The notes beneath the pieces were generated by a model that saw only the letters and a program-made list of their open reading frames with translations, searched no databases and was not told the DNA's origin. Positions 1 to 11,800 of a stretch of DNA of 64,000 nt are shown one piece after another. The stretch lies in NCBI GenBank assembly GCA_947095535.1, contig OX352774.1:261055843-261119842 (forward strand), written 5' to 3'. The position numbers were made by a program, and so were the translations under genes. This DNA comes from Poecilobothrus nobilitatus. Lineage: Eukaryota > Arthropoda > Insecta > Diptera > Dolichopodidae. Numbering within the stretch: position 1 is the stretch's first letter; every line of letters begins with the position of its first letter.

Positions 1-3000
1 TTTTATATCTCTAAAAATTTATATACATACATATTATGTATGTACTTATATCTATGCATATTATTCATTTGTTGATAACATACAATTAAAACGGTAAAAT
101 TTTTGTTAGCAGATTTAATATTAATCTTGTTTGTTTTGTATTTGTTTACAGTTTTTTTTTATTTTTTACTTCTAATATTATTTTTTGTATGAAAAAAAAA
201 ATCATGCACCTATCTACATTACAATAATAATAATAATAAATGGATGTATGAATGAATGTACATATATTTTTACGGTTTCATTGCTTATAATTATTGTTAT
301 TGAATAAAACAAAATGTTATTAAATTATTAGAAGTTATTTTGCTTTGATATAAATTATTATGTAAAAAATCTATAAATTTTGGCATTGTACTTTTTGTGT
401 AGTGGCGGTCGGTCCTGTGGTGGGGACAGCTGATTTTTTTTTTTTTTGTAAGTTTTACATTGTTTTAAGCTTTCACTATAACGTAAAGTAATGGGTATAA
501 TTATATACATATATATATATTTTTTTAAATATAATATAGTAGTAATAGTAAAGGAAAGTAATTTAAGACACAAAAAAAAAAAATTAATACCTAGTATATA
601 TTTTCATTCCAAAGATCATACTAAAAATATATTAATTAAAAAAAAAAAAAAAACTATTGCAATATTAGGTAATAACAAAAATTTGATGGTTAAAATTTTA
701 ATAATAAAAATCTATTATTCATTATTAAATTTTTTTTTTTAATTCAAATTACATACAATTGAGTTTTCATTTAAAAGGGTTTTATTCTAGCTGCTTTTAG
801 AACAAATTTTACTGCAATAAAATTTCTTTTTTAGACCTAATCTTACTTTCTTTTTTTTTTATCTATATACATAATATGAGTATGTTTAGAGATTTTTGTT
901 TAAATAAAATACAATAAAAAAAAACTTTTTAATAATGTCTTAAAATAACAATAAATAATTACATATATACCATTCCTCGCCTTGTTTTATTTAACCCTTA
1001 TCAGCCACTAACCCTTAAAATTGATTAAAAATTAGAGCAGTATGATGAATGAGCCAGAAAAAAAAAAAAAAAAAAAAAAGAAAAAAAGAAAATGAATGAA
1101 TCAATTAACCTAATTTTTTTTTATTTATCGATTATTCCCAAAATAATTTTGTTGTTTTTTTTTTTTAATGTTTTTATTTTTTATATATACATATACATAA
1201 TAAATATATTATGTATATTATATAGATAATATACAATTTTGAACTAATAAACTTGTTCTATTAACATTTGAACCTAAAACTAAAACTAAAACTAAAAAAA
1301 AACTTTTTATTTACCTTTTTATAATGAAATCTTTATTTTCAATAAGAATTCTAATTTTTATTTATTTACTTATTTTTTTTTTTTTATTATTTCTCTTTAA
1401 AAATGTATTTTTAGAATGAATTTTTATTTAAAATAAATTAAAAAAGAAAATAAGATCATTTTGATTACGAAACAGACATTTTTATTTCACATTTATCCAT
1501 TTAAATTGTAAATATTAACACACTAAAACGAAATTTTAAAATATATTTTAATTTAACTAAAATAGTAATTTATTTTTTAATTTTTTTTTTTTTAAATTTT
1601 AGTATTCACTGTTATTTTATATGATTTTATTAAATAAAATTTTTTTATAAATTTTCCGCTTTTTTTGTTTTTTTTTTTTTTAATTTTCTTTAAATTTCCT
1701 ACTACATCCAAATCAGTCGGTGAGTTACGATCAACTGACCAATTTTCATTTATTTAAAAAAAAAAAAAACTATTTTAAATTAAAAAAAATTTTGCCTATT
1801 CACTATTCAGCAATCAGCAGCAGTGTGTAATGTGTAGTGTATTCGATTCGAAAGAAGACGTCACATGTTGTTGTGAAAAATTTATTTTATTTTTTTCTTT
1901 TTTTTTTTTTTTTGGTTTTTAATTTTTTTTTTCTTGTACTATTTCATTCATGCCCATACTACACCATTTTACTATATATAATAAAATAATAAACAAAATA
2001 TATTTAAAACAAGTGTGACAAATTTATATACATATACAAACTGTTATTAAAAGGAAACATTTATATACATACTCATAAAGACGTTACTCGCAAAGTGGCA
2101 AGTGGCAACGAAACTTGAAACTTATCAACAAAACCCAAACAGTAATAAAATAACAATAACAAAACTAAATGTGTTGGGTTGTGTTGAGCATAATGGTAAT
2201 GTAACTGTACTGTAACTAAAAGAAATGAATGAAAGAAAAAAAGAAAACTTTATTATGAAAAAATAAACAGCTGTTAGTAAAAACAAAAAAAAAAAAAAAA
2301 TGAACACGTGATTTTATATCGATTTAATAATTTTCTTTGCTATAGCTATATAATACAAATAATCAAAAGGAGAAATAAGAGAGAAAGATGAAAAGAGAGA
2401 AAAAATACTGTAATACAAGAAATTGTTAAAGGTCATCACATCATATCAAAATTAAATAGGGATAAATACAATATATTTATTATTAGGTATAATAAAATAA
2501 CAAAATTTATAACGGTTATCGTTTTGATTTCTATAGATAAAAAAAAAACAAACAATAGATAGTATATGTACATAAGTACATACATGACAACTTAATACTT
2601 ATATACATATGTATATACCTATATGTTGTGAATAAAAATATGTTTTTTTTTTTTAAATTGTTCGATAACATCAAAAGATTTTATGATTGGAATAGGTCAG
2701 TTATAATATTTGGACTGTGAATTGATTTATTAATTAATAATATTTATAAATAATTAATTATTTATTATTCGATAAAATGGATTAAATTTCATAAAACGAA
2801 AAAAAATGAGATGATTTTTTTTTAATAATATTATTGGTAATTCGATTTTCTTTTATTTTTTGCTATGGTTAATAGTTGGTTTAGATATGTCATAATTTCA
2901 TTAACAGGGTGGTTAATAAGCAATTTTTTTTTCAGTTATTCAGATTTAGCATTGTTTACTCAATTTCATCAGAGAAAATTATTTGGTTAATTTTTTTTTT

Positions 3001-3420
3001 ATTGTATAGTCTTCCTTCAGTACTTGCCTCAAAGATAATTTTCTCAATATGTATTGTAGTTTATATATATATTTTATATATGTATATGATATAAAATATA
3101 TATTTCGAAATATATATTATTGTGGTTTGTTTTTTTAGATTGTGACTAATTATAAGTGTAGAATATCCAAAGATCTCATTGTATATTGGCTCTTGTTGGG
3201 AATATGTTGCATACCTGAATGTTATTCTCACATATATTGAACTTGTAATGTAATTTAAAAAAAAAAGAAAAGTAAAACAAAATATTTACTTATAATTATT
3301 TGCTCTACGTTTCACTGGTTTTCCAATGAGTTTTTAAAATAAATTTTTACTCACTCAATAAATCATCTTCAATAATATAATTTTTAATTTAATTCAATTT
3401 CTTTTTGAATTTAATTCATA
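1..3420. other. AT-rich intergenic DNA, no gene seen
   Basis: Homopolymer A and T runs and ATA/TATG microsatellites dominate. The short open frames here are low-complexity Lys/Asn/Ile/Phe strings with no recognisable domain. One perfect 24-bp AT-rich palindrome centred on TTCGAA lies at 3095-3118, and a short ACTAAA-type repeat lies near 1270-1297. I see no RNA gene. Confidence 0.7.
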
Positions 3421-3849
3421 AATATTTATTTATTTATTCAAATATTACATAAATACATAGGAAGTAAGATAATATTAATAAAGCTATCGACTGGTAGTGC
3501 TAAGGCCATTATGGATTGAAAATTGAATTTTAATTCTTAAATAGTAAATATTTATTTATTTATTTATATTAATATTACATACATAAATGTAATGCAATAT
3601 TATTGAACCATCGGCTACTAAAGGCCATTATAGGTTTTTATACTATTATTAAATTATATACTAATATTATTTATTTTGTTTATATTATATACTATATATT
3701 TACATTATATTTGGTCGTAAGGGGGGTATATAAAGAAAAAAACACTTTCTTTATATATAAAGAAAAAAACACACGACCTGTGCAGGGATCGAACCCACAC
3801 TCCTTCGGTTAATATGCCACACGCCTACCCACTAGGCTACCGAAGCCCC
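3421..3849 (-). mobile_element. tRNA-derived SINE with repeated tail
   Basis: On the minus strand the sequence starting near 3848 has a tRNA-like head: an A-box (TAGCCTAGTGGG, 3839-3828) and a B-box (GGGTTCGATCCC, 3796-3785) at tRNA spacing. The anticodon and acceptor stems do not pair properly, so this is not a functional tRNA gene. Downstream come a duplicated run of the type TAAAGAAAAAAACAC (about 3732-3773) and an AATA-repeat tail. Tail-like sequence occurs twice about 120 bp apart: AATATTTATTTATTTA at about 3421 and 3548, and AAGGCCATTA at about 3502 and 3621. This suggests a dimeric or tandemly duplicated 3' part. The limits are approximate. Confidence 0.6.
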
Positions 3850-4498
3850 AAATAGTAAATACATAATAATAATTATGTATGTATAAATTTAATTGCATAT
3901 ACGCAGGCGAATATCATTAACTGAATCAAATTACATAAATTACTTTTAAAATATAAATGTATTGTACATAATAATATATTGTTAATGATATTTCCATGAG
4001 AGAAAATTGTATTACAGTTATTATTTTATAATTTTAAATTAAAACTTAAATATAATAAATTAAAATTAATTCAACGATCATTTTCTTTACTAAACTTTTA
4101 TTTCTTTTTAATTTGTTACATTCTTACTTTAAGTTAACTTAAAGTTTACAAAAACAGTTTTACATACATAATTAAAATTTAACATTTAAAAATATATGGA
4201 ATATATTAAATTATATGCTTAATTATTTTAAAATCTATATTAAAATATTGGATATGTTAAAATCTCTTAGCCTAGCTTAATTTACTTATGTAACTTAATT
4301 TAGTCTTAACTTATTCTACTGTACAAATTGTTTAAAACCAAGTTTCGATGTTCCTAAACATCAATACGTTTTGTTTTTTGATTTTTCCATACCAGTCTAG
4401 GCATGTCGTATTTTAAATTAACTACGTGAATGTGGCCAGGGCTATACTCTATTTTTTTTAGAGAGTCTTTTTAATACACTCCTCGTTGTAGTATTAAA
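3850..4498. other. Intergenic, nothing recognised
   Basis: This is AT-rich single-copy-looking DNA. The part from about 4330 on is less AT-rich and may belong to the same decayed element as the following open frame. Confidence 0.5.
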
Positions 4499-4687
4499 CT
4501 ATTTTGCCCCAATGTTTTGTGCTCTATAATAGTGTTTTCGGATTGATTTTATAATAAAATTATCTATTCTTATGATTTTAGCTTCCTTGTATGAGTGTTT
4601 GTTGTAGTGAATATACCTGTAGTCGGATTCAGGCTTGCAATGTTTATTAATACAGACACTACAATTACATACAGTTTCTCTTGAACT
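4499..4687 (-). pseudogene. Unidentified Cys/His-containing coding remnant
   Basis: A 62-codon stop-free frame on the minus strand lies in a patch that is less AT-rich than its surroundings. It begins S-S-R-E-T-V and has a C-x-C-x2-C-x4-H-C cluster, followed by a basic, Tyr- and Lys-rich stretch ending in R-A-Q-N-I-G-A-K before a TAG. No start codon opens the frame and no splice signal is convincing. The composition looks more like decayed coding sequence than chance in this AT-rich background, perhaps from a retroelement, but I do not recognise the family. Flanking frames on the same strand are interrupted by stops. Confidence 0.25.
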
Positions 4688-5947
4688 TGCGAAGTTTTTA
4701 CATTAAACATACTCTTGTATTGTAAAATATAGGTACATCATATAAAATAGTGGTGCTTATTAATGTTTGCGGTAGTAAATTATCTTAACTCTGTTGCTTA
4801 TATTTTTATTGCAGAACAGGTTTTTTGACTGCTATGAAAGAGTTCTTAATATGTTTAAATAAAAAATAAATGTGTGTTTTAGTCAAATCTGTTTTTATTG
4901 TTATTGCCTATTCTATTAAAATTACGAAAGAACTTTTGGATGTATGACCCCATGACTGTCAGAGACATTGTATTGAATTCTGTTTGATTTATATTTAATA
5001 GTAATAACTCTGTATAGTGAACCATAAACCATAAACCATTCAATTTTATTTATAAGAATTTGAAATAACACTTTATACTCATTATTTAAATATTATATTT
5101 AATAATAATGAAATATGCTCAAGTTAAATAATTTAATAAGAAAATATAAGCATATATTATAAATTCTGATTTAATTTCAACTGTTATATCTTAGGAATTT
5201 AAAACAGTTTGTATATATCAGATCATTTAAAAAAATTTTATTTATTTTTTGTTTTAATATAAAAATAGGGTGCCTGAATGAAAAGAATGAATCATATTTT
5301 GAAATAAAACCACTTTTATTTTTTCTTAATTTTCTGTACTTAATACACCTTTCAAAACAGTTTTGTTGAGTTACAAAGAAAAAAAATTTGGCAATACGAA
5401 AAAGCGTCTAAAGAAATAAGAACTAAAAGTCAAAAGTGAAAAAAACATCTAAAATGTTCCTATTTTTTAGATCATACTTTTGGCGAAATAAAATCTAATT
5501 AAGAATGAAATATGTAACATATGTTAATTTTGAAATGTTTTAAATCTAAAAATTAAAAAATAATCAAAATGGAAAAAATAAAAAAAATTTTCATAAATGA
5601 AAACAAAATCAAAGTTTTATATAATTTTATATAAAAACTTATGCAAAGTATCTTTTACAAAATGGTTCGGCAGCAGAGACAAGAAAAGCTCATTCATTTT
5701 TAGAGAAATGAAATACAATCTAAAATATATTTTTTGATTTTATTTCGTTATTTACTTTCAGTTTTTGTTTCTTTAGGCGATATTTCGCAGTGCCAAATCG
5801 TTTATATCATTAATAGAAAAGATTTTTTTCCTTATACTTTTCCTAATATACCTTTAGTACCTTATGTAAAATCGCTTTTCGAACCTCTTCTGAACATTTT
5901 ACTTTATAGGGATATACGCATATTTGTTTTGCGAGGAGGGATTACGA
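4688..5947. other. Intergenic, nothing recognised
   Basis: The sequence is AT-rich. A small direct duplication, ACCATAAACC repeated, lies near 5020-5038. I see no coding or RNA signal. Confidence 0.55.
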
Positions 5948-6390
5948 ATCCTGGTATCTCAAAATCTTGTTTCTTAAAATCTCGACAGATTTCTTTTTTC
6001 TTCAGTAACAGGAAAAATGAAAAATTGTAATTTTTATCGAATAATATTAGGAGGGATTTTAAAGTTGGATTCAAAATCAGGGTGTTACGCTTTTTCCAAA
6101 GTATTTATATACTTATACATATATATATATAAATATATGAGATTTTAAATTTGGAGATATTTTAGAGTTGGATTCAAAATTATGGTTTCAATAATTTGTT
6201 TAACAGGGAATAACAGTGAAAGCTTTGATGTTCCATTATGTATAAAAAAATACATTTAGAGGCATATTTGAGTTTGATTCCATATCACATGCCCTCCGAT
6301 ATTCATATCTTTCTTTTTGAAAAGTGTGCTAAACAAAAATGACATTTAAAAAAAGAGATTTAATAAAACGAGATTTTGAGAAACGAGCAT
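5948..6390. mobile_element. MITE-like element, family A copy 1
   Basis: The left end (GGTATCTCAAAATCTTG, from about 5953) and the reverse complement of the right end (CGTTTCTCAAAATCTCG, to about 6387) form long imperfect terminal inverted repeats. The interior shares the words TTACGCTTTTTCCA and AGTATTTATATA with a second copy at 24960-25339. There is no coding capacity; an apparent 98-codon frame at 5734-6030 overlaps the left end and is taken as chance. The target-site duplication is unclear. Confidence 0.6.
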
Positions 6391-7559
6391 TTAGAGCTAA
6401 CATTAAGAACTTGCCCAGTTCAATAGGTATATAGAGTATTAACTTATAGTACCTGTGCTATATATCGAATGTTATATGACTATCAATACTACAAATTCCA
6501 CTGTAGTATCCAACAATATTCTTTGATGTAATAAAATCGTCAATAAATTTTGCCTATATTAATTATTTTCTCTGATGATGCAGTCATCTGTATTCAGACA
6601 ATTGCTCCAATGTATTATTTAAAATAATATAACTGAATTAAAAAAGAAAAATTAGCTAAAACAACGTTTTCGTGACAAAAAGTTATCATATCACAACAAC
6701 AAATAATAATAAAAGGAAAGAAGAGGCTGAAATTCGTTTAACAATTATTTTATTTTAGAAAAGATTTTTAAAATTTTAATTTTTGTTAAATTCAGCAAAC
6801 AAAGCGATGATTCAAAAACTTAAAGTAAAAAATATCACTTTATGTTACGTAATGATTATAAAATTAAAAATACACTGCCATGTATAGAAAAATTTCGTTA
6901 CCCTTGAAATTCAATTAAAATGCATATAATGTAAAAATATTTTTCACATTATTTAAACTTTTAATTTCTTTTAATTTCATAAAAAAAAAATAATATGTAT
7001 ATATAATTTTACAAAGAATATAATATGGTCGTATAAAAAATAAAAACAGAATTCCTTTTATTTACTTAAAGTCTATCTGTTTAAATTATTCAAAAGGAAT
7101 TCTTAAGAATATGTACATGAATTGACTGAATTAATCCGAATACAATAATACAATTTTTGTTAAACTGGTGAATTAAATAAATAATAAAAAAAAATAATAA
7201 TTGCACAATGCAATGAACCTTATTCTGAATTTAGATTTAAATGGAGACAAGGCAGAAAGTAAATCAATGGTATTTAAATGGGAACATTTTCAAAAAAACA
7301 ATAAAAAAATTTTTGGAATTGTGACTTACATCAAAATCTTGAAAATTTTAAATGTAAGAAAAAATTGTGAACAATAAACAGAAACTTCTTTAATTTTAAT
7401 GAAACCCTACATAATTAAAAAAAATCACAAGTTAAAAATACACAATTACCGTTGAAGCTTTAATTTTTGCGTTTTATTTTAGAAAAATTCAGGTACTGAT
7501 GTTTAAAATTAGAAAAATTTCAATTTTTGATGCCTAATTTTGGGCTCTTAAATAGAAAA
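6391..7559. other. Intergenic, nothing recognised
   Basis: AT-rich sequence without an open frame of note, an RNA gene or an inverted repeat that I could see. Confidence 0.55.
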
Positions 7560-8000
7560 TTTTGTAAGTATCTTATATGCTAATTCTGAAAGATCTTCCT
7601 TTTCTCAAAGTTTTAAAGCTCTAACTAAAAGCGTGCCGCAGTTATGAAGGAAACAAAATTTTGTCTTCACATAACGGTAAGCTTAAGTACCAAATTTAAA
7701 TTTTTATGATTTTAATATTTATTTATAAAGAATAAAAAAAATGTGATCGTTTGGCATTTTTAGAATTAAAAAATGTAAATTAAAACCAGAGATATATACA
7801 CATTTAAAAATAGGGTTTTTCTAAAATTTGAAGGTGGCTTAGTAACCGGTGGCATTACATAAAAAAGTTGTTCTACAGCATTAATTTTTTTAAGATGCCT
7901 CCTATCTATTTTCAAAATTTTATTGCTTTATCTTAAACGGTGCAGAAATGTTGTAAATTTTGCAAACTTTGGACAGATGGACGGACGGGCAGAGTGAAAC
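7560..8000 (-). mobile_element. Decayed Helentron-like (HINE) fragment
   Basis: Read on the minus strand, the fragment begins with a CCGTCCGTCC-type microsatellite (plus strand GGACGGACGG at about 7979-7988), followed by degraded body sequence. It shares words with the fragment at 29130-29515, for example TTCTGAAAGATCTT and GTGCCGNAGTTATGAA. The 5' TATACCC hairpin and the 3' end were not found, so it is truncated. Assignment rests on resemblance to the better copies at 9734-10826 and 37267-38170. Confidence 0.45.
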
Positions 8001-8835
8001 TAATAGACAAATTTTTTAAAATTTTTTTAAAAATGTGCTAAAAATTATTGAATTTTGTATGTACTTATTTGGGAAAACTTTATGATAATAAGCGCTCATT
8101 TAAACGTTTTATGAATATAATTAAATTTTTTAAGATAATTAAAATATAAGATAAATCGTCATTTTTTTTGTATCATAAAAAGTTTCAGTTGATTTTCCGA
8201 ACTTTTTAAATTAAAATTTTTATCTGGCAGCATTGCCACTAATTTACTGCCTATTGGCCAAATTAACTTTATAGAAAAATCGGAACTTTTAATTGTTAAT
8301 TCTAATTTTATGTTTTTAAAAAGTAAAAGCTAAAGTTAAAGTAAATTTTATTAATTTTAAGTTTTCGTTTTTAAATTTGTAAAGAGATGTTCGCGTTTTT
8401 AATAGTCCCTTGTTAAAGCTTGAAAATGCAAACTCACCTTTATGTATTGTTTTAAAAAAAAATTAATTAAATTAAATTTCCAAACGCATACAAAAAATAC
8501 AAATATGTATATCGTATATATATAAAAAAGGATTTTTTATTTCATTCACAGTGCTTAAAAGTAAAACACGTCGATTTAAGCAGTGTTATTTAAATTTTTT
8601 AGTTGATTTTTGATTCCCAATAAATCATTTTTTTTTTTCAGATGATATTTGAATTTAAATTAACACTTATAAGTTATAATATTATATATAACAATAATAA
8701 AAAAAAATATTTTTATATAAAATAATTTATTTAAAAAAAATTTTATTAGGTACAATTTTATTAAAGCTGTAAAAATTTTAATCAACATTTTGATATTTTC
8801 ATTTTAATTATTCTAATTTATATTTTATAATATAA
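8001..8835. other. 3' flank of the UGT gene
   Basis: AT-rich sequence. Several AATAAA hexamers on the minus strand (for example 8731-8726) lie within about 110 bases of the UGT stop codon and could serve as its poly(A) signal. Nothing else is recognised. Confidence 0.5.
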
Positions 8836-11800
8836 TTAACTATTTTTAATTTTAATTGTCTTATTTGATCTACAACATAATAATTTAATAATATATAATA
8901 ATGTTGAAATTAAAACTAAACAAATCACAGTTAAAAATGCATAAACATCGAACGAATGGAATATATACCAAGGTAATTTAAAATTATCTGATTTATTCAT
9001 TAAATTTCCTTTTGTAGCTGCTACACGTTCTACCCACCAAGTTCCAATTTCTAATGGTTTTTGAGGTCTAGAACGATATGCATCTGATACAAGTTTTGCT
9101 TTCATTTGAAACCTTAAATAAAAAAAAAAATTTATTAATATTATACTTCTAAATATTAAATTTATATAACTTACTCTGGTTCTAAAATTTTCTTGATTGA
9201 CTTGTAGATATTTTCTTCTGTTAAATCATCAAAAAATAAAGTAATACCCATACCACGTTCAGTTAATGTTAATGAATTTAAAAATTGATCACCAAATATT
9301 GGTGTTGCTATAATTGGAACACCGTAATATGTTGCCTCTGATGTTCCTAATAATCCTCCATGACTCATAAATACTTTGACATTAGGATGTGCTAAAATTT
9401 CACGTTGTTGTGTCCATTTCATAATATGAACATTATTTGGTTGATTTGGTAATGTATCATTTTCCCATTTCCAAATTACTGTTTGTTTAAGACGACCGAA
9501 TGCTTTAATCATTGCTTCTCGTTTTGAAACTGGCAATGATGATTTACGTATCATTGAACCCCAATTAACATATATTACACCATTTTTCGAAGAGTCTAAA
9601 ATCTGTTTCATTTTCTAAAATTAAAATTGTAAAAAAAATCATCAGTAAATTAACTATGCAATATATATATATGTATTTTAAAGATTAATACATATATGGT
9701 AAAATTTATTTAAATAAATTTATTTGCTTTTTATTATACCCTACACATTAAGTATAGGGTATATTAACTTTGGTATGGTGTTTGTAACCACCAAAAGGAA
9801 GCGAGTTAGGTATAGACATGTATATATATTCTGAATCAGGATCACCGCCGGAGTCGATTTAGCGATGTCCGTCCGTCCGTCCGTACGCACGATAATTCAA
9901 AAAATAATGATGCTATCTTGATGAAATTTATACTGTAGGTTAACAATGACTAAGGTAAGGCGGGGATTGTAAATGGGCGAAATCGGACCATGCGTTCGAG
10001 TACCTCCCATACAACTTCCAAAACCTGATACGCATATTTTCGAAATTAATAAAGATAGAAACTTAAAATTTTGTACGAGGGTGTGTTTTTCTGAATTCCT
10101 GATATCGCCAAAATTTGAGATGAAGTGGAGTGGTTGTTCGGGTACTTCCCATACAACTCCCAAAACCGAACATGCATATCTTCGAAATTAATAAAGATAG
10201 GAACTTCAAATTTGATAGGAGGGTGCTGTTTCCTAAATCCCTGATTTGTCTAAAATTTGAGAGGAATTGGAGTGGTCGTTCGGGTACCTCTCATACAACT
10301 CCCAAAACCGAACAAGCATATCTTCGAAATTAATAAAGACAGAAACTTCAAATTTGGTACAAGGGTGTTGTTTCCTGAATCCCTGATTTGTCCAAAATTT
10401 AAGATGAATTAGAATGGTTGTTCGGGTATCTGCCACACAACTCCTAAGACCAAACAAGCATATCTTCGAAATTAATAAATATATAATATAATTGAAATAT
10501 ATATATAATAATAAATATATAATATATAATATACTTGAAATTTGATATAAAAATGTTCTACCCTGTTGATGTCTCTAAAATTTGAGATGAATTGGGGTAG
10601 TGGTCCGCGTGCCTTCACACACTTCCCAAGACCTAACAATCATATTTTCAAATTTAATAAAGATAGAAACCTGAAATTTTGTACAAAGGTTGTAACAGCA
10701 TTTATTTCTTTTAGCTTGTATTAAATACCTAACTAAAATAACTTATGGATTTTTAATTTAATTTGAATGTTTTAGGTGTAGGGTATAAATAAGTCGGTTG
10801 CATCGACTTACTGTTATTTTTACTTGTTTTCATGTAAATTTACTATTAAATCCTATTCTGATATTTTAAACTGACTGAAGAGAAATTAGCTAGAAACTAC
10901 TAAGTACCAAGACAGAACTCGTGAGAATAAAGAAAAGTAAGAAAGGTTCAAATTCCTGAGAATGAAAAGATAATTTATGGTTATTATGTAGTATTAAATA
11001 GAAACTAAAGGAAAAAAATATTATGGGATATTAAATAAAAAGTCTAAGCATGGAAAAAAGTTAAATAAAATGTCCTAAAATATTATGTAATGAATGAAGA
11101 TTAATTGTTGAAGCAATTTGCTTCAAAAAGAAGTACAATAATTGTATTTATGATCCCCTTATCAATGTGTATTAAGTATTGTGACATTCAAATTGTTTTA
11201 TCATTAAACTATAAAAACAATTATTTTTCATTTGTTAAAGTACATATTGCCAGATAACAAGTCGGTTTTGCATATACATATGTACATATGTAAAATAGCT
11301 ACCATTTTTTCAAAAACTGTTCGCTTTTCTTCCGAATTTTTGTCAAAAATATACATTTATATCAGAGAGTTAAAATTTCGAAGAATAGGGGTTATCTTTG
11401 GTGTTTTTTTATACTACATCTACAATGTAGAACTCACAGTAGAGTTAAATGTATTAAATTGTATGATAGTGCTCAACACAATAAACGCTGACATGACGCA
11501 GTTATGAAAAAAGTTGTTTAACTTTAAAAATGTTTTGCGTTTACTTATGCTTTGATGTGTCAAATAATTGAATAGTATAAAAACAAAAGAAAAAGGCAAA
11601 CCATTTATGTACAGCATTATTTTAACTTCAAATTAGCATTCTCTATACCACATAATAATATTTAACCCATAATATTAACTCTTTCTCTTATTTAAAAACA
11701 CTTATTTTATTATTTTAAAAAACTTTAGCATATTTAAAAATTTATCTAAATAATTTCCATTTTATATTGTAACCCCGCTCAACATTTGTAATTTTGTAAT

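Noticed and set aside
3774..3848. tRNA gene
   Set aside because: A-box and B-box are present, but the acceptor and anticodon stems do not pair and the sequence continues into a SINE body.
5734..6030. 98-codon frame
   Set aside because: It runs into the inverted end of MITE family A and has no domain.
9897..10457. Overlapping short frames on both strands
   Set aside because: They recur with the 142-bp unit of the Helentron minisatellite and encode no recognised domain.
9969..10720. Possible CRISPR-like array
   Set aside because: The units are contiguous diverged tandem copies without spacers, in a eukaryotic intron.
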